64,000 nt of DNA, from positions 1,550,001 through 1,614,000 of the forward strand of contig JAHDVF020001350.1 of the NCBI GenBank assembly GCA_022606425.2, given 5' to 3'. Source of the DNA: Lepidostoma basale. Lineage: Eukaryota > Arthropoda > Insecta > Trichoptera > Lepidostomatidae. Below are positions 21,942 to 31,559 of the stretch, piece by piece. The position numbers and the translations under genes are program-made. Position 1 is the first letter of the stretch. Each line of letters opens with the position of its first letter. The notes below the pieces were generated by a model, which had not been told where the DNA came from, made no database searches, and saw nothing but the letters and a program-made list of their open reading frames with translations.

Positions 21942-22999
21942 ATGTCGCCGCCAACTAGTTAAATACGCCGCTCAATTGAACGGCTAGGCTGATAATAAAC
22001 GGCTAGGCCGGATGGTTATCTTCGACAGCGTCAGCACAGACTGTTTTATCTCCCAACATGCAGAACCAACCTGCCTCTGGTGATGCCGGTGGGGAGAGCA
22101 ATCAAACTGCTGAACAATGATCGCTTCGGAGATCGATGTCTTTCATATGCGTGAAAGTACGTTCAGAAGACAAATACTCTTGACTTTGTAGAGTATCTTG
22201 TATTCCTAATGTCGAACCATCTCTCATGCGTTCCTGGTATTATATATTTATTATGTTTTACCTGTTCTCTATAGATGCCTCAAACTATAAAAAAAGTTTG
22301 TAATGTCTTTTGAGAAAATAAACTGATTTGATTTGATAAAATGGCGACATTTAATGAAGTGACTAGGCCGGTAATTGAATAAATTAAGATAGCTCAACGT
22401 TCAACGAGTTGGCTGCTTGAAAGCTAGCCCAAACGATCGCCATCGGGCGGCCGCACCGAGTTGTAATTTAGTTCTAATTTTTACCACTGCAACGCTAGCA
22501 GTCATCTCACAATATTATGTTCAACTGTCATTTGGGATTCGATAACGCGTGTTGTTGTAAAAAGTAACAAGATTTTCAAACAAAAAAGAAATAGAGCATG
22601 CGTATAGGGGATGTGGGATGTATTATTAAAAAAAAAAACTAATTCTAACCTAAACGTACTGTTCTTCTTTACTACCGTACGAGTTTTGACATTGGCTTAG
22701 CGCTTGTACGGTTATAATGTTCATATTGATGCATAGCGTGTTTATAAAAACATAACTTTATTTTTATTTAATATAAAGTCACAATAACGTTGCTTTCAAC
22801 ATGTCGGCTAAGCGTCCGTTAGCCATGTCATTGAATTCCGGCATTTTATTATCGGCCTGGCGACGTTTAGCCTTTTGGTTAAACGTTGCTTTCAGCAAGT
22901 TGGCTAAGCGTCCGTTAGCCATGTCATTGAATGCCGGCATTTTATTATCAGCCTAGCCGTTCAATTGAGCGGCGTATTTAACTACTTGCCGGCGACATA
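21942..22999. mobile_element. TIR transposon (~1 kb, non-autonomous)
   Basis: About 58-bp terminal inverted repeats (TATGTCGCCG.., CGCCGCTCAATTGAACGGC, TAGGCTGATAATAAA) bound the element. Internally, a ~74-bp unit (CGTTGCTTTCA.CA.GT.GGCTAAGCGTCCG) is duplicated in tandem near 22790-22960, and a LINE tail sits at 22012-22338. No transposase is present and the superfamily is undetermined. Confidence 0.7.
22012..22338 (+). mobile_element. Jockey/R1-like LINE 3' end inside the TIR element
   Basis: It contains the RQRQHRLFYLP-like and NLPLV.PVG.AI..LN-like blocks with frame damage, then the 3' UTR and an AAACTGATTTGATTTGAT tail. It is the same family as 3183, 35250, 38711 and 62475. Confidence 0.7.
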
Positions 23000-23362
23000 T
23001 ATATCGTAAAATTGAAGGGGAATACATGTTATCCCCTCAGTAAATGTTTTCTGTTTATTCAGTTTTATTTGTATTTTTCATTTCATTAGATTATGTATGA
23101 TGAATTAATAATTAATTTATTTTAATTCTCATCAAACGGTAAGTAAATAAATCAGTGTAATGAATATAATTTTATAATAATAGTTTTCCAATATATTTCG
23201 GTCATTAAGTTTTGTGAATGTGTCTATTTACTTTTAAAAATCAGTTGGCCACACTGTTGCCTGACGTCTACCGTGACGCCCCTAGCGGCGATTCGCCGAA
23301 CTAGCGTCCGTTCCTTTACAGCTGTCATTTTCCTTCAATCTATTGAAATGTTTGCTTTTCGT

Positions 23363-23417
23363 CAGTGCTCGTTTGGACCGGCATAGCTGATTTGATCGCG
23401 TCATATCGAGTGATAAG
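23363..23417 (+). promoter_or_regulatory. Candidate transcription start and leader exon, perhaps of the first transporter
   Basis: A GC-richer, non-repeat patch (23250-23420) contains the arthropod initiator-like TCAGT in TTTTCGTCAGTGCTCG. It ends in a plausible donor, ATAAG followed by GTAAAT at 23418. The next acceptor on this strand that leads to a good ATG is at 28036. A 5' leader exon for the 28070 gene is therefore possible but unproven. Confidence 0.25.
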
Positions 23418-23429
23418 GTAAATATTTAC

Positions 23430-24335
23430 ACTTCGATACTGATTTATGTTAACTAGCCTTACATATTTTTTGCTTGTGAGTTTGGATACTGCGGACATTT
23501 GTGATCTAACCTAGAAGTGATTGGCACTGCGGTAAATAATTTAAATTGTATGACAAAGTACGTATTTTTTATGCAGTTCAAGGATATCTGTTGTCAATGA
23601 AGAATGTCTATTTTCATGATGTAATATTAAATTTGAGATATCATTTAACTTGATTACTGTGTGTTTTACTTTTCGTAACCTTCAAACTTCGTCGCTGTAC
23701 GAAAGTGAGCGGAGATTTCCGAACGTTTAAACTGGACGTTGGATATGTTATTATTTATTTGAAAGAAATATGATTGTTTCAAAGAGATTTTATATTGTTG
23801 CGATTTAAATAAATTGTCAGATAATTTATTATTACAAATTGTAAGTAAGGTTACGTAAAATATGTAATTTTTATACCCATACTTACATTCTTCAAATAAA
23901 CTGATATTTGCAAATAAACAGATTATTTGCAACGAAGACCTTGAAATTAAATAATGCCGTTTCATTTCATTTAATGACAATGTGAAACAATAAAATAATT
24001 GTATTATTTACATATTTTATAGTTCCATTAAAGTGACGATAAAATAAATAAAAAATGTTTTAATTAATACGAATAAAATCATCTATTTTCTTAAAGTTTT
24101 ATTATATTTTATGGAAATGATTTATGTCATGCTTTGCTAAGGTATTCTCAAATGTTTGATAATTATCAAAGCGATATATGTCAATCCCATTAAGTAAAGT
24201 AAAACTTCTTGAAAACAAAATATTAATTGTATTTTTTCATGATTTTTTGTTTTCACTGTAGTAATTTTTATTCACGTATAGTTTCTTAAGCGAAGCATCT
24301 ACTAACAAGAAAACTTCCGCATATATTTTCCACTG
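23430..24335. other. No gene seen
   Basis: AT-rich sequence. Around 24115-24230 there is eroded family-F foldback sequence (GCGATATATGTCAATCCC, AAACTTCTTGAAAAC). The 104-codon minus-strand frame at 23666-23980 is AT-driven and unrecognised. Confidence 0.4.
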
Positions 24336-24339
24336 GGTT

Positions 24340-24636
24340 AACATGTTTTTCAAGTGGTTTACACTATATGAACATCTTTCACAAATGTTTTTCACTATTT
24401 TAACATATTTTGCAAGTTTTTTTTACTGTGTGAACATTTTTCGCAAGTGTTTTTACTGTGTGAACATCTTTTGCATGTGTTTTTCACTGTGTTAACTCTT
24501 TCGCAAGTGTCTTTCACTATGTCAACATATTTTGCAAGTGTTTTTTACAGTGTGAACATCTTTTGCAAGTGTTTTTCACTGTATGAACATCTTTCGCAGG
24601 CGTTTTTCACTGTGTCCATCATCACATCTTTCGCAA
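24340..24636. repeat. Minisatellite, ~31-bp unit, about 9 copies
   Basis: The unit is roughly CACTGTGTGAACATCTTT, then CGCAAGTGTTTTT. AACAT-type anchors fall at 24371, 24402, 24433, 24463, 24493, 24524, 24555 and 24586, a spacing of 30-31 bp. Copies diverge by a few substitutions. An open frame across it is only the repeat read through. Confidence 0.85.
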
Positions 24637-25205
24637 GTAGACAGCCGCAGGTTGTGACAAGTGGCGCATGCTATAAAGTCGGCTTATAGAGTCTGTGACT
24701 GAAAGAAACTTGATGGTGTAGCTTTGCTTTGTTACGAATTAGTTATTTCATTAATCTAAAACTTCTAATTATTTATGAAAGTGTTTCACGCAAAAATAAT
24801 TAAATTATATCGTTACATATAATTAGTCGATACTAATTACTTTTTTATATCATTTGGCAATCATCATAACAATTAATATACGACTTTTTAATGCGAATTC
24901 ATTCACGTCTATAATGCATGAAGTAATTTGTTGTGTCTACAGGAATAATATAAATACTTCATAGGTTGCATTATTTTCTTATGAATAATACATGTTCCTT
25001 CCAATTATACCGTAAACCATGTAATCTTGCATAAAGTTTCATAGATTAGCGGATTACTTCACACATTGTCATACAGTGCAAGGACGCACCTTCCAGTAAT
25101 TACGCCATTATTTTGAAACGGTCAGGTTTGCGTCCGATTCACTTCAAACCATTGAAGAATTAAGCCAGAAACTCGGACTATCCTGGTCTACAACAACACC
25201 AACAA

Positions 25206-25735
25206 CAAACCATCATGCCGTTTCGACGCAGGGGTAGGCAAAGAGAATGGACCGCCACACTACTCTATCCTGACATACCTCTCTAGCTTCCTCCACATTC
25301 ATACAGCGAGTCATACACACACGTCGATAATTCCGGCTTCTGACATGAGCAACCTTTAAAATTTGATTAATTTGGTCATGCCATGTTTTTCTCGGTCTAC
25401 CTCGACTCCCTACTCCATTTACTCGTACATCGTTAACGTATACTTTTTTAACCATTCTTTCTTCACCCATACGCTCCATATGTCCGAACCAACGCAGCGA
25501 TCCTTTCATAATGCCTTCTTTCGCTGTACATTCCTTTCTAATATCAGCATTTGAGATTCTGTCGTACATCGTTCTACTACACATACGTCTTAGGGACCTC
25601 ATCTCTACCGCATTTATTCTGCTCTCATCTTTCTTCTGCCAGTTCCATGCTTCGCTTCCATACATAAGGCTTGGGACCAGAACTCCATTGCGAACGGCCT
25701 TTTTCGCTTTCTTATTCTTTGTTCCTGGTCTACAC
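25206..25735 (-). mobile_element. RTE-like LINE 3' end, (TTG)n-tailed subfamily
   Basis: A 179-codon minus-strand frame contains VRNGVLVPSLMYGSEAW, WQKKDESRINAVEMRSL, YDRISNADIRKECTAKEG, GSLRWFGHMERM and RGRPRKTWHDQINQI, ending ILFAYPCVETA. The tail is TTGTTGTTGG (read on + as AACAACACCAACAACAAACC), not TTAG. The first codons (MLSFKEC..) are not element sequence. Confidence 0.8.
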
Positions 25736-25940
25736 TCCTTGAAAGACAACAAATTCCAAAATGTGGTCGAAGTTGAAAATTACCTAATCCGTTCAAAACC
25801 ACTAGATTTTTATAAAAAGGGAGTTGAAAATTAACAGAATAGATGGGATAGGTTTTCAATAATGATCGCAATTATATTTTGTAATTTTAGCAAAATATTA
25901 TAATTTTTTAAAATTTATTTTTAATGGATACATTTTAAAG

Positions 25941-26353
25941 GATGAAAGTAGAATAAATGGAGTAGAAATGAGATCTCTTAGACGAATGTGTTGATACTCT
26001 GTGTATGATAGAGTGTCGAATGAAAATATAAGAAGTGAATGCGGTGCGAATTGTTATGAACAAAATAATGAAAGGATCATTAAGATGGTTTGGACACATG
26101 GAAAGAATGAATGAAGAAAGAATGGTAAAAAAATTATACGTTAACGATGTAAATGGAATCAGAAATGGAGAAAGACCGATCAAATAAATCAAATGTTGAA
26201 TGTCGGCCATGTGAGGAGTCAGAGAAATCGACGCGCGTGACACGATGTATGAATGTTGAAGCGAGAGAAATATGTCAGGAAAAAAAAGTGTGGCAGTCCA
26301 TTATTTCTGCCTACCCCTTCGAGGAGACGGCGTGATGGTTAGTTAGTTAGTTT
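25941..26353 (+). mobile_element. RTE-like LINE 3' end, degenerate
   Basis: From GATGAAAGTAGAATAAATGG (KDESRIN) through GSLRWFGHMERMNEERMVK and VRSQRNRR-like remnants to TACCCCTTCGAGGAGACGG and TTAGTTAGTTAG. Small deletions break the frame at about 26050 and 26170. Confidence 0.75.
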
Positions 26354-26529
26354 AAATTTTAATGCGACAGTACAAAATAATAGTTCTATTCTGGTCCATT
26401 TAATATGATATTAGCAGTATTTTTTAAAGTGAAAAAAAAGATAAATGTTTCAAAGTTATTAAACTTATTTTAACCTTTTAAGTTAAACACTTCATTATTT
26501 TCATTTATTTAAAATATCAGAGATTCGAT

Positions 26530-26905
26530 CATTTATTTATTTATACAATATACATAAAACATTTAGGCGACTCATTTGGACACAAAACGGCATTACAAAG
26601 ATAAAATAAAACAAAACAACATGAGACCAAAAAATCATACATATCAGAAGGAATCCAAATATGTCGACGTCAGTGAGAAATTTTCCAATAACTTTCCAGA
26701 ATTCCAACTTTCCACTTTCCAGAACTTTCCAGAATTTGCAATATTTTTTTTATGAATACTGCCTCACTGACACTGAAAATGTCCAAATCCGAGATGATTA
26801 GATTCAGCGTCCGAATTGCTCTTTACTACTGGCATCACCAAAGGCAGGTTGGTTCTGCGTGACGGAGTAAAGAACAATTGATGTCGGCGTTGTCGCAGGT
26901 AGTTA
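26530..26905 (-). mobile_element. LINE 3' end related to 57890
   Basis: It shares ~350 bp with 57890-58375 in opposite orientation. The shared parts are the 3' UTR (ACATGAGACCAAAAAATCAT) and the block encoding a NLPLV.PV.RAIRTLN-like sequence. It is truncated and carries a local TTTCCAGAA-type duplication near 26690-26740. Confidence 0.6.
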
Positions 26906-27299
26906 TCATTCGATTCCCAGTCGGTATTTTCGTGACGAGTCACTTCAGAGCAAAACCGGTTGGTTCATATAAACTGATTTGTGGAATAATATTATATAAA
27001 TATACATTGATTGATTAATATAATGTGCCATAAACAATTTTTTGTTCTACAAAATTTCTTAAATGTGTTTATTGAAAATAATTATAAGCGTTCGCAGTAT
27101 CCAAAACAAATGAATCTATTTTATGTTAGTTTTTTTTCAATTATCTATGCAAGGGTTATCTGAACGCTGTGTAAGGCTGCATCGGACGAGTCAGTTTTCA
27201 TTCATTCAGACACTGATTTAGTTTTTTTCAACAACTTCGATAAATAAATAGAAAAGTAAATCAACATAATTTATACGAACGAAAACCTCCATTTTATAG

Positions 27300-27725
27300 A
27301 AGTTTCATCGTCGTGTTAATTACACCATTTATAACTCAAGAACGGCTGGACCGATTTTGATGATCTTTGATTTGCTGGATTTGTCTCCGTCCCGAATATC
27401 AGAATAACTATTAAATCATCGGGAAAAATCGACCCGATTGCATTCCATCCAGCAAATATAATAGTTTAAGAGAAAGTAGTGCAACAATGCTACGGGAATG
27501 ATTTCATTCCCTTCAAGAAAGCAAATCCCTTTCTGCCATGTGAATAACATTCATATCAATGTAATTCAAATACTTATCATTTTGATTTTTGCACATTTAT
27601 TGAACATCATTCATTTTCATTTTTCATTTTAACTAATAAATAATTGAATTTAATTCAACTAATAAGTTAATACAACATTTATTCATTCTGAGGCGGATAA
27701 TGTTCGCAGGGTCAGCTAGTATTAT
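27300..27725 (-). repeat. Interspersed repeat (CTAGCTGACCC end), copy 1
   Basis: It is inverse-complementary to 42222-42615. The shared parts are ACTAGCTGACCC.GCGAAC, a CAGAATAA..TTGTTGTTAA-like stretch and AATCGGTCCAGCCGTTCTTG. It is a widespread-looking insect repeat of undetermined class. No coding frame. Confidence 0.6.
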
Positions 27726-28030
27726 AATATATCTAATGGAAATGGTAGGTTTCGTTTTTTAGCATGGCGATTACATATTCTGCCCCTTTAATTAAAGTAT
27801 ATAAACAACAAATCAGTTGATTCTCGCTACATTTTATAATGCCTTAGCATGGTGAAATATTGAATTCTCAAATTCTATTTAAAAAATTCATAGAAAACAG
27901 ACAACCAGTCTTTTACAGACCAAAAAACTATAAATTGGGTGTATATTCTGATTAAACTCGAATCGGCTGTTACAAAGTGTTTAGGATAATCACGTTATTT
28001 TAATCATTTGTTTTTATCTTATAATTTTGA

Positions 28031-28069
28031 TTTCAGCTTTTCAAATCAAGAGTACACAAAACATTCAAA
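28031..28069 (+). other. 3' splice site and leader of transporter gene 1
   Basis: TTTTGATTTCAG ends at 28036, preceded by a T-rich tract. The 33-nt leader to the ATG ends in TTCAAA, a good insect start context. This implies at least one 5' UTR intron, so the gene is not a simple intronless retrocopy. Confidence 0.5.
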
Positions 28070-29080
28070 ATGAATGTGATGGCCGCAGTTGGAATAGCCG
28101 GTGTTTTCATCGGCTGTTGCTCCAACGTGTACTTCCTGGAGATGTTGGTGAAAGTGGACCCCGGAGCTGGCAACCTCATCACCTTCGCCCAGTTCCTCTT
28201 CATCAGTTTCTTCGGTTTTATAGGGACGGCCAGATTCGGCACCGCCAAACGACACATTCCCTTTAAAGACTATGTTACTCTTGTGTTTTTCTTCTTCCTC
28301 ACAAGTGTGGCAAATAACTACGCATTCGATTTTCATATCCCAATGCCATTGCACATGATATTCAGAGCCGGTTCGCTGATGGCGAATATGGTAATGGGAA
28401 TAATCATATTGAAAAAGAGATATTTACCCTTGAAGTATGTATCTGTGATAATGATAACAGTTGGTATTATTATTTGTACTGTTCAATCCGGAACAGAGGT
28501 CAAAGCCCATGGATCAGAGAGCAGGACTGCTGAAGAAGACGCGGCTCTTAGACCTATGGACATATTTTGGTGGGCAGTTGGTATAGCAATATTAACATTT
28601 GCTCTGTTCCTGTCCGCGCGTATGGGTATTTTCCAAGAAACGCTTTACGAAAAACACGGGAAGTATCCTTGGGAGGCCTTGTTCTACACGCACACCTTGC
28701 CTCTTCCCTTATTTCTATTTTTAGCGCCGAATCTTTGGCAGCATTGGGTTTTAAGCGGGGAGAGTTTGCCAATGGAGGAATTCTTCGGAATCCCATCAGC
28801 TAGAGTATATCTTTTAGGTAACGTTATCACCCAGTGGATGTGTATCGGTAGTGTCTACGTTCTGACAACAGAGTGCGCCTCATTGACTGTTACCCTCACC
28901 GTGACCTTGAGGAAGTTTGTGTCGTTAATTTTTTCCATCATATTCTTTAGGAATCCTTTCACTACTGCCCATTGGATCGGTACGCTTCTTGTCTTCTTCG
29001 GGACAATGATATTTACCGAACTTTTGCAAAAGTTTGTCAAGGCTGTGCTACCAAAAACGGAAAAAGAAAAAGTCAAATAA
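28070..29080 (+). CDS. SLC35B4: UDP-GlcNAc/UDP-xylose/GDP-fucose transporter-like protein, SLC35B4/Efr family (copy 1)
   Basis: The predicted protein has 336 aa and about ten hydrophobic segments, as in the UAA-type nucleotide-sugar transporters. Family landmarks: DPGAGNLITF (30-39), SVANNYAF (79-86), IPMPLHMIFRAGSLMANM (90-107), LTFALFLSARMG (175-186), KYPWEALFYTH (198-208), VYVLTTECASLTVTLTVTLRKF (262-283) and NPFTTAHWIGT (295-305). The length is normal for the family and no domain is missing. In Drosophila the Efr orthologue moves nucleotide sugars into the ER; the human protein is SLC35B4. The C-terminus KEKVK fits a KxKxx dilysine ER-retrieval signal. The coding region is one exon. A second copy with the same orientation lies 11.5 kb downstream. 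An AATAAA overlaps the stop; the true poly(A) site is uncertain. Exact substrate is inferred from family only. Confidence 0.93.
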   Translation: MNVMAAVGIAGVFIGCCSNVYFLEMLVKVDPGAGNLITFAQFLFISFFGFIGTARFGTAKRHIPFKDYVTLVFFFFLTSVANNYAFDFHIPMPLHMIFRAGSLMANMVMGIIILKKRYLPLKYVSVIMITVGIIICTVQSGTEVKAHGSESRTAEEDAALRPMDIFWWAVGIAILTFALFLSARMGIFQETLYEKHGKYPWEALFYTHTLPLPLFLFLAPNLWQHWVLSGESLPMEEFFGIPSARVYLLGNVITQWMCIGSVYVLTTECASLTVTLTVTLRKFVSLIFSIIFFRNPFTTAHWIGTLLVFFGTMIFTELLQKFVKAVLPKTEKEKVK

Positions 29081-29409
29081 ATTACGCGTTGGAAAGCTTC
29101 TCGAAAATTATTAGTGCAATATTTTTACTTTAAGTTTGTTGATAATGAATAGCACTTTTTTATAATTTGTTACTTGAATAATCCTTTTGGCCTCTTGAAA
29201 TTTGTGTTGTGTTAGTCTTAAATTGGGAATACTGTTTGTTTATGATCGTTATTTGTGATTGTCTAACAGGGGAAGGGCATGACTCAGGACATCGACTTCG
29301 GGATAGGATGATGCAGGATTGTAGTACCCTCCAAGTGTCATTGATATCAAAGTAAAAAAGCGCAATGCCTAGCCAATTAAAAAAAAAACATATTTTTTTT
29401 TCCATAGGG

Positions 29410-29942
29410 GTGTGTTTTTTTAGAGGTTTGGTTTTTAAACTGGCAACGTTGTTTCAACAGACTGTCAATTTGACAGTTGACAATTGATTTGTAGTCAGTA
29501 CGTTTTGCCATTTTACCCGGTTGCTCGATAAAGTTGTCGAAAATTGGACTTCACGATTGTGCTACATTCGAGCTAGCCGTGGCACTCTTATGCCCGAAAT
29601 CATATTTAACCTTATACACATTGTTATATAAATAGTGTTTATTTAGAGGTATACAAATTCAAAATGAAAAAAGAAAACACATTAAAATAATGTAAATGTC
29701 TATGATATTGGCTTTATTTAATAGATAATTTTATGCCATTATTGTTTAAATATGATTTCGGGCATATGAGCGCCACGGCTAGCTCGAATGAAGCGCAATC
29801 GTGAAGTCCAATTTTTGACAACTTTATCGAGCAACCGAGTGAAATGGCAAAACGTATTGACTACAAATCAACTGTCAACTGTCAAATTAATAGTCTGTAG
29901 AAACAATGTTGCCAGTTTAAAAACCAAACCTCTAAAAAAAAA
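29410..29942. mobile_element. Palindromic TIR element, copy 2
   Basis: Arms of about 200 bp (left from TTAGAGGTTTGGTTTTTAAA, right ending TTTAAAAACCAAACCTCTAA) include AACTGTCAACTGTCAAATT-type repeats and a CGAGCTAGCCGTGGC segment. The centre is AT-rich and lacks a gene. The arms differ by small substitutions. It shares sequence with 14549-15352. Confidence 0.75.
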
Positions 29943-29959
29943 ACCTTTATAAAAATGTT

Positions 29960-30060
29960 CGCTATCTTCAAGGGTCACACGGTCCAGGCAATAAATTGCT
30001 TCCCCATTCCTTTGATCGGACGGTTTTGAGTTCGAATCTCGTCTTGGTTTATTTTTTGTT
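29960..30060 (+). repeat. Possible second tRNA-like SINE fragment
   Basis: GAGTTCGAATCTCG around 30030 resembles a B box and T-arm (GAG / CTC), about 60 bp after a tRNA-like CAAGGGTCACACGGTCC. It is a single copy in the window without a terminal tail, so it could be a worn SINE or chance. Confidence 0.3.
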
Positions 30061-30780
30061 TTAAGTTGTGTCCTACCCTTGTAAGTGTAATATTTCGTGA
30101 TAAAATTTTACAAATCTTCTGAAAATTCAAATGAAATTATTTTTCTTAAAGATACATTAAAAAAAACATATTTCCAATCTCTCGCATTTTTATGTTTTGG
30201 TTTAAAATGATTTGAAAATATGTCATATTCTGCTTACGATTACAATGTCAAATGCGATTAAATTTAACAATGCTTCATAACAACACTAATACAAGTTAAA
30301 TTACTGACGACGATGTATGTTTGTTCATTGAAAAATGTAGTAAGAACAAAGTGACATGATTATATCGCTTTTGATAATTAGTTAATTATATTTATGGCTC
30401 ATAAAATTGTAGCTTATGTATTGTTCTAGTAATTTCATTTCTGTTATTGGTATTTTAACGTCACATAAAAATTTGTTCCATTTCATTTCTTAACAGGAAA
30501 GTGATTTAATAGTTTCGAACTGAATTATAAATAGAAAAAAAATCGCTAGAAATATCTTCTTCTTTTTTGTTCATCTCCTATCGCAGGTTAGACAACCTCA
30601 TGACAATTTTTACTTTAAATACAGCAATTCTAAACAAAGTTGTTGTATTGCAACTACACCAAGATTTTTAGACAGTATTTTCTCTTCGTTTTCATTTAAT
30701 TTCACTTCAGATAAACATCCATACATTTAAAAATGTTTGATAACAAAGTGAATGCTCACAAAATAAGGAAAAAAAAACAA
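30061..30780. other. No gene seen
   Basis: AT-rich sequence downstream of the palindromic element. No open frames, exons or window repeats can be supported. Confidence 0.4.
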
Positions 30781-30783
30781 TTA

Positions 30784-31011
30784 TACAACAGGTCGTTGGA
30801 ACCCTATTACTGTATACAATTTATTTTTTAGCTATTATATTGATTCTCGAGACATGTAATAGGTAGCCAATCTATCGCCATTTTATTGTCACGTGAATTC
30901 TACACCAGACCAAAGACAGTGTGACAATCACACTGCCATCACTGGGAATCGAACCCGGGACCTTCGGTATGGAAGTCAGAGTCTTTACTACTCTGCCACG
31001 AAGGTCGTCGA
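30784..31011 (-). mobile_element. tRNA-derived SINE, copy 3
   Basis: Same head and body as copies 1, 2 and 5 with point changes (AGTGGG for CGCCGG on the + reading, ACTACTCTGCC in the A-box region). The B box GGTTCGATTCC is intact. Confidence 0.82.
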
Positions 31012-31032
31012 TTATTGATATGAAAGAATTAT

Positions 31033-31192
31033 TTTTTCTAGAAGTTTTATTATATTTTATGGGAATGATATTCTTCGCCTTGGACCGGATCTTGTAGGGA
31101 CATTGTAATAGATATTTGCCAATGCCTTAACAAAGCGAAACATGTTCCCTTTAAATATAATAAACCTTATAGGAAACTGTTGTTTTCATTCG
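31033..31192. repeat. Foldback element, GCCTT family F
   Basis: The outer arm TTCTAGAAGTTTTATTATATTTTATGGGAATGA and its worn inverse copy enclose TTCGCCTTGG.. and GCCTTAACAAAGCGAAACATG. The ends match 48642-48844 and 60928-61094. Confidence 0.65.
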
Positions 31193-31360
31193 TTTTAATA
31201 ATATGGAGTTAACAAAATTTTTCGTTGACTTTTTAAATTCAAGTTGAATAGAAGTACACTTTTTTGTAATTATAACGGTATTAATGTGTAAAATTTTATC
31301 ACAAAATGTTGCAAAAATGTATAATATATTTAGTTGAAATCCACAAATGTTTGCGCACTC

Positions 31361-31392
31361 GACCGGTTTCGGCAGCTCGCTGCCATCTTATG
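31361..31392 (-). ncRNA. Hammerhead-like motif, CCGG family (U4 position changed)
   Basis: Minus strand: CATAAGA, T, GGCAGC-GA-GCTGCC stem II, GAAA, CCGG, TC. The CUGANGA box reads CATAAGA, so two conserved core positions differ and activity is doubtful. Only one arm is evident here. Confidence 0.25.
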
Positions 31393-31559
31393 GTAAATCA
31401 AAAGATGTTGAAAGACATACGTTAGTGGATTTTTATTAAATATAAATTTTTAAAATATTTTTTTTATTTATGTTCGTTGTTAACAATGTACTTCTACCAT
31501 AAAATTTCAAATAACAAAATTATCAAAATGTTTTTATAGACTACATTTTATTACACATA

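Noticed and set aside
21493..21954. 153-codon minus-strand and 127-codon plus-strand frames in the CpG island
   Set aside because: Overlapping frames in GC-rich DNA are expected by lack of stop codons. Neither has a domain, and only the His frame fits a splice donor and downstream phase.
24340..24636. CRISPR-like regular array
   Set aside because: There are no constant repeats separated by unique spacers; the whole 31-bp unit repeats. The genome is a eukaryote.
24447..24689. 80-codon open frame as a protein
   Set aside because: It is the minisatellite read through in one frame.
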